A stretch of DNA of 64,000 nt from the NCBI GenBank assembly GCA_020852965.1, contig JADYZV010000185.1, positions 89,273 to 153,272 on the forward strand, written 5' to 3'. Positions within the stretch are counted from its first letter, which is position 1. Each line of letters begins with the position of its first letter. This DNA comes from Pirellulaceae bacterium. Its GTDB lineage: Bacteria; Planctomycetota; Planctomycetia; Pirellulales; Pirellulaceae. A program made the position numbers and the translations under genes. Under the pieces are notes generated by a model. That model had not been told where the DNA came from and made no database searches. It worked only from the letters and a program-made list of their open reading frames with translations. Shown here one piece after another: positions 18,555-27,220 of the stretch.

Positions 18555-18779
18555 GGTTGTATTGATGGGTCGGGTATGAGGCAAATTGTTTAACGACTAG
18601 ACGGAGTAGTCGGTGGATCATGAGTGTTGTCCACTACGGAGTGTGCAAGGGTGCGCCCGTAATTTGATCAGCGCGAGAGCAACGGCTGCGTAGGCGCAGT
18701 CAGGAGCGGAGTCGATCCCACCTGCCCAGGGCGCGGGTTCGAAAGAGAATGTGGACAGAGCGAGGTTGACATACGCATA

Positions 18780-18925
18780 TGGAGGTAGCAGGTGGCTGCC
18801 GCAGGTGCCGCCGCCTGCGCAGGCCGCGACAGAGGGTTGGCAAGTGCTGTCGCGCGTCGGAGTTCACGTGTTGATTGGCTCGCCTCGCGGTTCGCGTCCT
18901 GCTGCGGCTCGGCGTCAAACGATTT
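18780..18925. repeat. Dispersed ~140-bp repeat, copy 2
   Basis: TGGCTGCCGCAGGTGCCGCCGCCTGCGCAGGCCGCGA...TGTTGATTGGCTCGCC...CCTGCTGCGGCTCGGCGTCAAACGAT; see copy at 8720. Confidence 0.75.
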
Positions 18926-18939
18926 CGAAGCAACCATCG

Positions 18940-19180
18940 TTTAACCCGGATTATTCATAACCCGCAGCGTCAGCAAGGACGTTTGAGTCAGAGTCGAAAA
19001 TTATAAGCATGAATTACCTTGGTTTTTCCCAACCCACTTGCAGTTGCGTCAAACGTCCTTGCTGACGCTGCGGGTTACGATTGCATAGCAGACTGTTTTT
19101 TGCTCGTATGACGTAATCCTATTCGCTATCATCGTTTACTTCGTTTTCTCGCAGACTCATGAATAATCCGGGTTTAACGC
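18940..19180. repeat. MITE-like nested inverted-repeat element
   Basis: Outer arms AACCCGGATTATTCAT / ATGAATAATCCGGGTT; inner arms TAACCCGCAGCGTCAGCAAGGACGTTTGA / TCAAACGTCCTTGCTGACGCTGCGGGTTA. Confidence 0.8.
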
Positions 19181-19307
19181 CTATCGGAATGGCTACTCGC
19201 AATGCAGTCTCAACCGGCTGCCGCACAAGCTATACTAGGTGGCGAAATGTACGACCAAATTTGAACTAAACAAAACAGACGAAACGTAAACCTACGGACA
19301 GTGCCTT

Positions 19308-20621
19308 ATGCAAAATTGTGCCAAGCGACGAAACAATGCCAATTATTTTACGCGAATTCAACTATTGTTCGCGTTACTGATGCTGTTCGTCTTACCTCGC
19401 CCCGCTTGGGCTCAAACCGCCGAACAGATTCCTTGGGACATGGGGCGATTGAGCCAAGCGCCTGACGTCGAGTGGATCGACCAAACCAGCCCGGTGCACT
19501 CGCTGTTCTATGTGGGCGAACCGTTTGAGGGAAAGCCAACGCAAGTTTTTGCTTACTATGCCAGCCCGAGTACGCTCGCGGATGACTCGGAGCAGACCGA
19601 TGAGGAATCTCAAGAAAAATACCCGGCGGTCGTATTGATCCACGGTGGCGGTGGAACGGCATTTCGTGAATGGGCTGAACTGTGGGCTGAGCGAGGCTAT
19701 GCGGCCATCGCGATGGATCTGGCTGGATCTCGTCCTATAGAAGGGACCAATCCGCATGAAGTGAAGAACAGAAGCCGCATCGATGGCGGTGGTCCGGGGC
19801 AGGGGGATGACGAGAAATTTGGCAGCATCGACAAGCCGCCCGGTGAACAATGGCCCTATCACGCTGTTGCCAACGCAATACTTGCCCACTCGCTGGTCGG
19901 AAGCTTTGATGAAGTGGACGCGGGGCGCACTGCGGTGACAGGCATCAGTTGGGGGGGCTACCTGACGTGCATCGTCGCCGGAGTTGACTCCCGTTTTAAA
20001 GCGGCGGTTCCCGTGTATGGCTGCGGCTTTTTGAATGAAAACAGTATTTGGCTGCCACGATTCGCGAGCATGACCGCCGAGCAGCGTCAGCGCTGGGTCG
20101 AGCTGTGGGATCCGTCGCAATACTTGCCTCGCGTGACGATGCCGATCCTGTTTGTCAATGGAACCAATGACTTCGCCTATCCGCTGGACAGCTACATGAA
20201 GTCGTTCGATGCGGTTCCCAATCAAGTGCCTGTCAATAAACAACTGTGTATCACGGTCAACATGCCACATGGTCATCCGCAGGGTTGGGCGCCCCAGGAG
20301 ATTGGGCTGTTCGTCGATCAGTACTTGAAGAATGGACGCCCGTTGCCACAAGTCGGCACACCGCAAGTGATTGACGGACAAGTCAGCGTGCCAGTGTTGG
20401 GTTCGACCGCAGTTGTTTCGGCGGAGTTGCACGCTACGCAGCAGACCGGCGAGATCAATCATCGCCAGTGGACGAGCACAACGGCATCAGTCGGCGGGGA
20501 TCAGGGTGCAGACCAAGTCATTGCGAAGGCGTTACCGACTGGCACGACCGCTTGGTTTGTAACCGTCCAAGACGACCGCGGTGCCGTGGTCAGTACGCGG
20601 GTCGAGTTTGCTTTAAAGTAG
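19308..20621 (+). CDS. Secreted alpha/beta-hydrolase family protein (dienelactone hydrolase/prolyl oligopeptidase-like)
   Basis: VVLIHGGGGTAFREWAELWAERGYAAIAMDLAG; nucleophile elbow TGISWGGYLTC; FVNGTNDFAYPL; MPHGHPQGW. Confidence 0.9.
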   Translation: MQNCAKRRNNANYFTRIQLLFALLMLFVLPRPAWAQTAEQIPWDMGRLSQAPDVEWIDQTSPVHSLFYVGEPFEGKPTQVFAYYASPSTLADDSEQTDEESQEKYPAVVLIHGGGGTAFREWAELWAERGYAAIAMDLAGSRPIEGTNPHEVKNRSRIDGGGPGQGDDEKFGSIDKPPGEQWPYHAVANAILAHSLVGSFDEVDAGRTAVTGISWGGYLTCIVAGVDSRFKAAVPVYGCGFLNENSIWLPRFASMTAEQRQRWVELWDPSQYLPRVTMPILFVNGTNDFAYPLDSYMKSFDAVPNQVPVNKQLCITVNMPHGHPQGWAPQEIGLFVDQYLKNGRPLPQVGTPQVIDGQVSVPVLGSTAVVSAELHATQQTGEINHRQWTSTTASVGGDQGADQVIAKALPTGTTAWFVTVQDDRGAVVSTRVEFALK

Positions 20622-20709
20622 CACGGCGGTCCCCGCAGTGAGTATGCAATCGTATACACGAGCACGAGTGGGATGGTTGGCGAGGCTTGCAAGAACAGCG
20701 TTGCAGTTC

Positions 20710-20811
20710 ATCGGTGGAGATCACCGAGCTACGATAAAACAAATATAATTCGGTGGGGACCACCGAGCTACGATAAAACAAATAGAATTCGGTGGGGGCC
20801 ACCGAGCTACT
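20710..20811. repeat. Three tandem GTAGC-type hairpin repeats
   Basis: TCGGTGGRGRYCACCGAGCTACG(ATAAAACAAATA) x3, about 40-bp period. Confidence 0.9.
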
Positions 20812-21643
20812 TTGTGGGCTGACAGCGCGGACAGAAAAAAGTGGAGCGTTGGGCTTGGACCATGCGCTCGATAACTCCTTTTTGGCAGGTAGAGCAGGGG
20901 AGGCCAGCGCGGTCATAGACCAAGTGGCAATTCTGATAGCTGCCTGGATCGTTGAGCGTGTTGCGGTAGGTCCCATCTTTCAATGTGGAACCTTCGTGCG
21001 CGATGGCATCGAGCAGAATGGCTTGCATGGCTGCATGCAGCGTGGCGACTTTCGAGCGACTGAGCCGCGCGGCGGGGAGTTGCGGATGGATGCGGGCCAC
21101 ATGGAGCATTTCCGAAGCATAAAGATTGCCCACGCCGGCGACCAACTTCTGGCCTAACAAGGCGACTTTTACTGCTCGCTGAGTAGCAGCAAGCCGCTGT
21201 GAGAATTCTGGTAGGCTAATGGCCAGTGCATCGGGGCCCAAACGTCCATCGATGATGCGCGCCGCGATGTCCTGTTGTTTTAGCAATTCGACCGTGCCCA
21301 GACCGCGTCGATCCCAGAATTGCAAGCGCAGTGCGGGAGAACCTGTGAAGTCGATTTGTAAGCGAACATGCTCGGGGTCTGGCGGAAGCTCTATGGCTAC
21401 CAGCCCAGTCATCTTGGGTTGCAAGACCAAGGCCCACTCGCAGGTATGCAGCAATACGCGTTTGCCCAATCTCGAGATTTGCGTCACCTCTTCGCCTTGT
21501 AGTCTACGAGCGATGACGGACACACCAGGTTTCATGGCGATAGGGCGATAGCGACAGGCGGGTTTGCTGACCGACTCAATCGTGCGTCCGACGATTTGAG
21601 CAATGCCGCGGCACATGGTTTCGACTTCAGGTAATTCAGGCAT
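20807..21643 (-). CDS. mutM: Formamidopyrimidine-DNA glycosylase
   Basis: MPELPEVETMCRGI N-terminus (ATG at 21643; the longer ORF start is out of context) and C-terminal zinc finger CHLVYDRAGLPCSTC...STFFCPRCQP. Confidence 0.95.
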   Translation of the reverse strand: MPELPEVETMCRGIAQIVGRTIESVSKPACRYRPIAMKPGVSVIARRLQGEEVTQISRLGKRVLLHTCEWALVLQPKMTGLVAIELPPDPEHVRLQIDFTGSPALRLQFWDRRGLGTVELLKQQDIAARIIDGRLGPDALAISLPEFSQRLAATQRAVKVALLGQKLVAGVGNLYASEMLHVARIHPQLPAARLSRSKVATLHAAMQAILLDAIAHEGSTLKDGTYRNTLNDPGSYQNCHLVYDRAGLPCSTCQKGVIERMVQAQRSTFFCPRCQPTK

Positions 21644-23219
21644 CGGGCGCGTCGCTCTCGGGCGTGGTCGATGCTTGGGATGCTGCCGCGTCGTGCTTCG
21701 TGATTGAATGGCTAGCGGCGTGGTTGGTCGTAGCGGGGTGGCGAGTGGTGCTCGGAGAGTGCGCATCGCCGGGCGCTGAAGTTGCAGCCGCAAGTGGGCT
21801 GGTTGCATTTTCTGATGAGTTGGTACCGAGAACGTAGTCGTGTTGCTCGAAGTGTAGGAGCTCGCGCTGCAGGATACTGAGCAGCGTCTGTAGCATGGCT
21901 ACCACCATCGGTCCGACGACAATGCCGATCGGTCCCAGGGCTTGTACGCCTCCCAACACGCTAAGCAGCGCAAGCAGTGGATGCAATTGTGATTGCCCAT
22001 GCAGCACAACCGCTTTCACCACGTTGTCGATGGTGCCAACCACCAGCACGCCCCACGCGGCCAACAAGCCAGCCGCCCAAACGTGATCGTTGAGAGCTAG
22101 ATAGATCGCAACTGGAACCCAGATAATGGCTGGCCCCACGAATGGAACCATAGCAAAGGCAGTGGTGAGCATAATCAGCAGCGACAAATACTCCATGCCG
22201 GCGAAGTAGAAGCCGACACCGGCGGTTAGACCTTGTGCGACTGCAGAAAGGACTGTGGCTAGCACCACGGCGCGACTAATTCGATCAAACTCGAGCAGTA
22301 GCTCTTGTTCGTAGGAGTCGTCGAGCGGACTGAGGTGCATGATGTTCTTAATCATGGCTGGTCCGTCGACTAGAAAGAAAAATGTAGTGACGACTAGAAT
22401 GACGCTCCCGAAGATCAGCTTGGCGATAAACGTACCCGTGGCACCAGTCAGCGAAAGCAGGCGTGGGCGGACGAATGCAACAGCGTCTTTGACCCAAGAA
22501 TTGATCTTCTCTTTGGTGGGATTGACCGTATCGCGTGCGAAGGCGGTCAGTGAGCCCCCCAGTAACGCGGTTCTCAGTGAGCTGTATTTCGACTTGAGAT
22601 CGACGGCCAATTTGGCCGCACCAAACTCTTCATCGCTTGGCTCGCCAACTTGTTGGGACAGTTCGATCAATTCGTCGAGCTGCGAATCGTAAATCGTATC
22701 GGACTGCTCCTGTACGGATAGTTTCAGATTGACTAGTGTCTGTGTGGTGCGTTTGCCGATCCGGCGCAGGTTGGCGTTCTCTTCGCTTACGACTGAATCG
22801 GAGGTGTTGGCAATGATTTCGTCGAGTTCTTCACTGACCAAGCGCAGTTCGTCATGATAGCTGGGCATCTCGAGGCCCAGTGAGGCGCGGAGTTGGCTGA
22901 TACGCAGGGCCACCGTCTGGGCATCGAACTGCTCGATCAGCCTCAATCCCTGCACGGCAGAGGCGGTCCCCACAGCAGCCATTGGCAGCAACATCGTGAG
23001 CATGATCAGCAGAGTGGTGAGTCCCGCCGCCACACGTGGTCGCTGGCCCGTTTTCTCCAAGACCCAGCGGTGCAGTGGGCGAAATACAACTACCAACACG
23101 GCAGCCAGAAAGACCGGGATGAAGAAACCAAACAGGACTTTGTAGAACAGCAGTCCAATGATAACGATGATCGCGATGAGGACGGCGAAGGAGACGAGGC
23201 GAGACATAGAGAGCTGCAC
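21636..23219 (-). CDS. AI-2E family transporter (PerM-like)
   Basis: Multi-TM; FFIPVFLAAVLVVVFRPLHRWV; LLIMLTTAFAMVPFVGPAIIWVPVAIYLAL; SVLGGVQALGPIGIVVGPMVVAML. Confidence 0.9.
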   Translation of the reverse strand: MQLSMSRLVSFAVLIAIIVIIGLLFYKVLFGFFIPVFLAAVLVVVFRPLHRWVLEKTGQRPRVAAGLTTLLIMLTMLLPMAAVGTASAVQGLRLIEQFDAQTVALRISQLRASLGLEMPSYHDELRLVSEELDEIIANTSDSVVSEENANLRRIGKRTTQTLVNLKLSVQEQSDTIYDSQLDELIELSQQVGEPSDEEFGAAKLAVDLKSKYSSLRTALLGGSLTAFARDTVNPTKEKINSWVKDAVAFVRPRLLSLTGATGTFIAKLIFGSVILVVTTFFFLVDGPAMIKNIMHLSPLDDSYEQELLLEFDRISRAVVLATVLSAVAQGLTAGVGFYFAGMEYLSLLIMLTTAFAMVPFVGPAIIWVPVAIYLALNDHVWAAGLLAAWGVLVVGTIDNVVKAVVLHGQSQLHPLLALLSVLGGVQALGPIGIVVGPMVVAMLQTLLSILQRELLHFEQHDYVLGTNSSENATSPLAAATSAPGDAHSPSTTRHPATTNHAASHSITKHDAAASQASTTPESDAPDA

Positions 23220-23486
23220 GTAGAGTTGAGGGTAAACGACGAACTGAATTAGCCGAAATTGGGAGGCACCATTGTAGGATAAAATGGGCGTAGCGAGTAA
23301 GGGAACGTTCGCCCCCCCTCCGAACCCAGCAGGCTGGGGAGTAAACTAGCCATGACTCAGAAATCTGTAGCTACCGTCACCAGACGGTGGAATTGGAGCC
23401 GACAATCGCTTGGCAACGGTAGTTACAGACCAGCGGTAGCTACAGGCATTATCCATACGTACTCGAAAACACACTGAACTGAACCC

Positions 23487-24515
23487 ATGGCATTTTGGAA
23501 TAAGAAGAAGTCTGACAGCGATTCATCCGACGCAGCAGCTCCCACGGAGTCCCAAGGGGGCGCCGAGCAAGCGGGCGCGAAGGCATCTGGTGGAGGACTG
23601 TTGGGAAAATTCAAGTCTGGTTTGGCCAAGACGAGTCGCGCACTAAATACCGACATTCGCGACTTATGGAAAAGCCAAGGAGAGTTGGTCGATGAAGATT
23701 TCCTGAAGAAGCTGTTTGCCATATTGGTCAAGAGCGACATGGGTGGCGACATGGCGCGGCAGATTCGCGATCGCATCGGCGTCGACTTTCGCGCGAGAAA
23801 GGTCGAGCTCGACGAGGTGCTGGAGATCATCGCCCAAGAGATCCAGGAATCGTTACAACAGGGTGGGACAGCAATCCGCTTTGCTGCAGCCGGGCCGACA
23901 GTAATTTTGGTCGTGGGCGTCAACGGTTCGGGCAAGACCACGTCGATCGCCAAATTGGCATATCGCTATACGAAGCAAGGCAAACGAGTTTTGTTGGGAG
24001 CCGGCGATACCTTTCGCGCCGCTGCCGTCGAACAGTTGACGATTTGGTCGCAGCGAATCGGCTGCGATATTGTGACCGCCAAGCAGGGTACCGACCCAGC
24101 CTCGGTCGCTTTTCAAGCCACGAAGCGAGCATGCGATGAGAACTATGACATATGCATTTTGGATACCGCCGGGCGACTGCAGACGCAAAGCAATCTGATG
24201 CAGGAACTCGACAAGATTCGACGCGTGATCGCCAAGCACATTCCCGAAGCACCGCACGAAGTGTTGTTGGTACTCGATGCCACTGCTGGGCAGAATGCAA
24301 TCAGTCAAGCGCGAGGCTTCTCGGACGCAGCGGGCTGCTCGGGAATTGTCCTAGCCAAAATTGATGGGTCAGCCAAAGGGGGTGTCATTGTTCCCATTCG
24401 CCAGCAATTCGATTTGCCAGTCAAGTTGGTAGGGTTAGGTGAGCAATTGGAGGATATGGCTGAATTCGATGCGGAGTTGTTTGCGAAGGCGCTGTTTGAC
24501 GACTATCGCCGTTAG
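23487..24515 (+). CDS. ftsY: Signal recognition particle receptor FtsY
   Basis: VILVVGVNGSGKTTSIAKLA, GAGDTFRAAAVEQL, ILDTAGRLQTQSNLM, DATAGQNAI, KIDGSAKGG, VGLGEQLEDMAEFDAE. Confidence 0.97.
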   Translation: MAFWNKKKSDSDSSDAAAPTESQGGAEQAGAKASGGGLLGKFKSGLAKTSRALNTDIRDLWKSQGELVDEDFLKKLFAILVKSDMGGDMARQIRDRIGVDFRARKVELDEVLEIIAQEIQESLQQGGTAIRFAAAGPTVILVVGVNGSGKTTSIAKLAYRYTKQGKRVLLGAGDTFRAAAVEQLTIWSQRIGCDIVTAKQGTDPASVAFQATKRACDENYDICILDTAGRLQTQSNLMQELDKIRRVIAKHIPEAPHEVLLVLDATAGQNAISQARGFSDAAGCSGIVLAKIDGSAKGGVIVPIRQQFDLPVKLVGLGEQLEDMAEFDAELFAKALFDDYRR

Positions 24516-24957
24516 GGTGTTGTCAAAGTGCTAAACGAATCGTGGTGGGGTTAAGGCTGAGCATCGCTCTGGTGCTCTACCCACATTTCAATTGAGGGCA
24601 GTGGACGAAGCCTGCGGTCCGATTGAATCGTTAACCATTTGGGACTCGTAACCTCGTCCACGACAACCAACCCCAGAATCGAATAGGGTTGAAGTACCAG
24701 CACCTTTGTCACAGTCGTCATGGCTTATCTATTCCACAGCTTCTGCTTAGCCTGGACAAAGCATTGTAAAAGAAAACACACGAATTTGTCTGGCATTTGT
24801 ATTCGATAACTAGCATTGGAAACGCATGCATGGATGGGGTCGTTTCTTGGCGCATAGGATTATCGAATCTTCCAAATTCGGTGTGGCGGTCTTAGCTCCG
24901 AGTCCCATCGCGCGACCCAACCTGGGTCGTTGACAAGGGTTTCGAAGTTTTTCAAGG

Positions 24958-26343
24958 ATGAATAAAATGAAGATCACTAAGTGGGCGCTCTCTGCAGCGA
25001 TCGCTGCGACGTGCATCGGTGCGTCGGCTTTCGCAGAGGGGCCAATTCAAAATGTTAGCACAGACTATAGCTACTATGCTCAGTCGCCGGCACCGGTAAC
25101 CTCTGGAGTTGCCAATCGCGAACAGTATTCTGCGGTAATACCTGCAGCATGCGCTTGTGGCGACTCGCCAGTGAGCAATTGTGACGATGCCTTTGGGAGC
25201 GTCGGCTGCGATGGCAGCGTGCTTGCCTGTGACGGCAATGGTTGTGATGGGGCATGTGGAGCTGGTGCAGCACCTTGGACGCTTTTCTCAAAGCCGGTCG
25301 CTGGTTTCACGGTCGGGGGCTGGACCAACGTGGGCTACCATACCGCCAATAACGCCGGCTTGGGGCTGCTGAATAATGGCGTTCCAGCCAACTTCAATAA
25401 CTATGCGGACCATGTGCAACTACAACAACAATGGTTGTACGCTGAAAAAGTTGCCGACGGCAGCAACGGCTTGGGGTTCGGCGGTCGCATCGATTACTTG
25501 TACGGTACGGATGGGCCCGACACTCAGGCCTTCGGTATCCCCAACAATCACTGGGATAACAGTTGGGACCATGGAGGCGCCTATGGTCACGCCATACCAC
25601 AACTCTATGCTGAAGCAGCTTATGGCAAGTTATCCGTGAAGGCGGGACATTTCTTCACGATTATTGGCCACGAAACCGTGGCCGCGACGGGCAACTTCTT
25701 CTACAGCCGCCAGTTCACGATGTACAACGCGGAACCGTTTACGCATACTGGTGCACTGACGCAGTACAAACTGAATGACGACACCACCATGTGGAATGGA
25801 TATGTCACAGGTTTTGATAGTGGTTTCGAGGACAATGGTGATGCCTACATCGGCGGCTTCTCGCGCAAGCTGAGCGATCGCTCGAACTTGATCTATACCA
25901 ATGCATGGGGACGCTTTAATGACAAGCTGATGATCAATGGCAATCATGTTGCCGAGCGCGGTCAACTCCACAGCATGGTCTTCAGCTACGCAGTAACGGA
26001 CAAGTTGAATTACATCAACCAAAACGACTATATGTACACGGAGGATGCAGCGGGCACCAGTGTTCGCAATACGTTTAGCTCGATCCACTATCTGTTGTAC
26101 AACGTCAACGACTGCGTTGCATTGGGAAGTCGATCGGAATGGTTCAACTTCTCTAGTGGACTTCAGAACATTCACAATTCGGACATCTTGAACCAAACAT
26201 TTGGTGTCAACTACCGCCACAACGCCAACCTGGTCTTCCGGCCCGAAGTGCGTTGGGTGTGGGACAAGGACACCGTGGGTGTGAATGAGAACGGCAAGTC
26301 GAGCCAGGCCTTCTTCGGTACCGACATGGTCATGACCTTCTAA
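24958..26343 (+). CDS. Outer-membrane porin (BBP2-like beta-barrel)
   Basis: Signal peptide; GGWTNVGYHTANN; KAGHFFTIIGHETVAATGNFFYSRQF; C-terminal GTDMVMTF with terminal aromatic. Confidence 0.8.
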   Translation: MNKMKITKWALSAAIAATCIGASAFAEGPIQNVSTDYSYYAQSPAPVTSGVANREQYSAVIPAACACGDSPVSNCDDAFGSVGCDGSVLACDGNGCDGACGAGAAPWTLFSKPVAGFTVGGWTNVGYHTANNAGLGLLNNGVPANFNNYADHVQLQQQWLYAEKVADGSNGLGFGGRIDYLYGTDGPDTQAFGIPNNHWDNSWDHGGAYGHAIPQLYAEAAYGKLSVKAGHFFTIIGHETVAATGNFFYSRQFTMYNAEPFTHTGALTQYKLNDDTTMWNGYVTGFDSGFEDNGDAYIGGFSRKLSDRSNLIYTNAWGRFNDKLMINGNHVAERGQLHSMVFSYAVTDKLNYINQNDYMYTEDAAGTSVRNTFSSIHYLLYNVNDCVALGSRSEWFNFSSGLQNIHNSDILNQTFGVNYRHNANLVFRPEVRWVWDKDTVGVNENGKSSQAFFGTDMVMTF

Positions 26344-26386
26344 GAGCTAGACCAGTTGTTCAAACAAGATCGCCACACCACCATCA

Positions 26387-26420
26387 CGGCCAGCAAGCTC
26401 TCGTTTGCTGGCCGTTTTTT
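26387..26420 (+). terminator. Rho-independent terminator of the porin gene
   Basis: CGGCCAGCAAGCTCTCGTTTGCTGGCCGTTTTTT. Confidence 0.9.
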
Positions 26421-26704
26421 CGTTTCTGCACAAATACGTGCATATTTAGCGTCTCACCGGTGGGGCACAGCGAGCTAGTAGGCAGTTATGCCTAACGAAC
26501 AGGCAGCCACGCGAACAATACGTGCATTTTCGAGTATTGTCGACGCGATCGCTATAAAAACCATAAATTCTTGTAGGTGTAAACCAAGCCTTTGCGAGCA
26601 CTCCTTAGTTGTAAACCAGGCCTTTGAAACGACTTACACCTTCATATCACCGACACTTATACACCCACAGGTACAATAACTGCTTTTGAATTTACCCAAT
26701 CGAG

Positions 26705-26916
26705 CTGCTTAAGTCTCGACTGAGGAAGCTCTGGTCGCATGTCAGGACTTCCCAACGTGGCGAAAGGACTAGTGAAAGCGAGTTGGCACTCGGTACTTGC
26801 GGCTTCGGCTATCGCACTTCTAGGTGGCGTAAGCGACCGCAAACCATGGTACTACCCAAGAAGTTGCCTGGGGCAATCGGCTTCGGCTGATGCCGCTCCA
26901 GGCAGCTTTTTTAGAA
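26705..26916 (+). ncRNA. Candidate structured RNA ending in a strong intrinsic terminator (family not recognised)
   Basis: GGTCGC(26733)...GCGACC(26837) closing stem; internal CGAGTTGGCACTCG and TGCGGCTTCGGCTATCGCA hairpins; then AGTTGCCTGGGGCAATCGGCTTCGGCTGATGCCGCTCCAGGCAGCTTTTTT. Confidence 0.45.
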
Positions 26917-27220
26917 AAGAGGTTTTCTCCGCGAGTTTTTCGCTAGGAATACTCTACTCCTTCGGCTCACAACCGAGCCCGAAGGTGCCCCGCATGGCCC
27001 TGCGACGAGTGTCCGCCCACTCGTCTGGGGCGGGGTATCTTCATCTTTGCCAGAGCTCCCGGTCAATTGTCTTATTGACAAAGCGCGAATGGACGTTTGC
27101 AGAGGTCGTGGAGCTGTTACGATAGGAGCGAAACGTCCTGGTTTCATTTGGATCGCATGGAAAATGAAGCTCGACATTTTAGAAATCGCCAGATGCTTAG
27201 CATTACTACGGAGTCGCCTC

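Noticed and set aside
19392-20462. 356-aa minus ORF
   Set aside because: Antisense shadow of the secreted alpha/beta-hydrolase gene.
25630-26220. 196-aa minus ORF
   Set aside because: Antisense of the porin gene, which has signal peptide, beta-strand pattern and terminator.
26705-26916. RNase P, SRP or tmRNA gene
   Set aside because: The hallmark strings (GAGGAAAGUCC with ACAGAA...CGGCUUAU; GGUCAGG..GGAAGG..AGCAGCC; tRNA-like ends with GGTTCGA..CCA) are not present on either strand.
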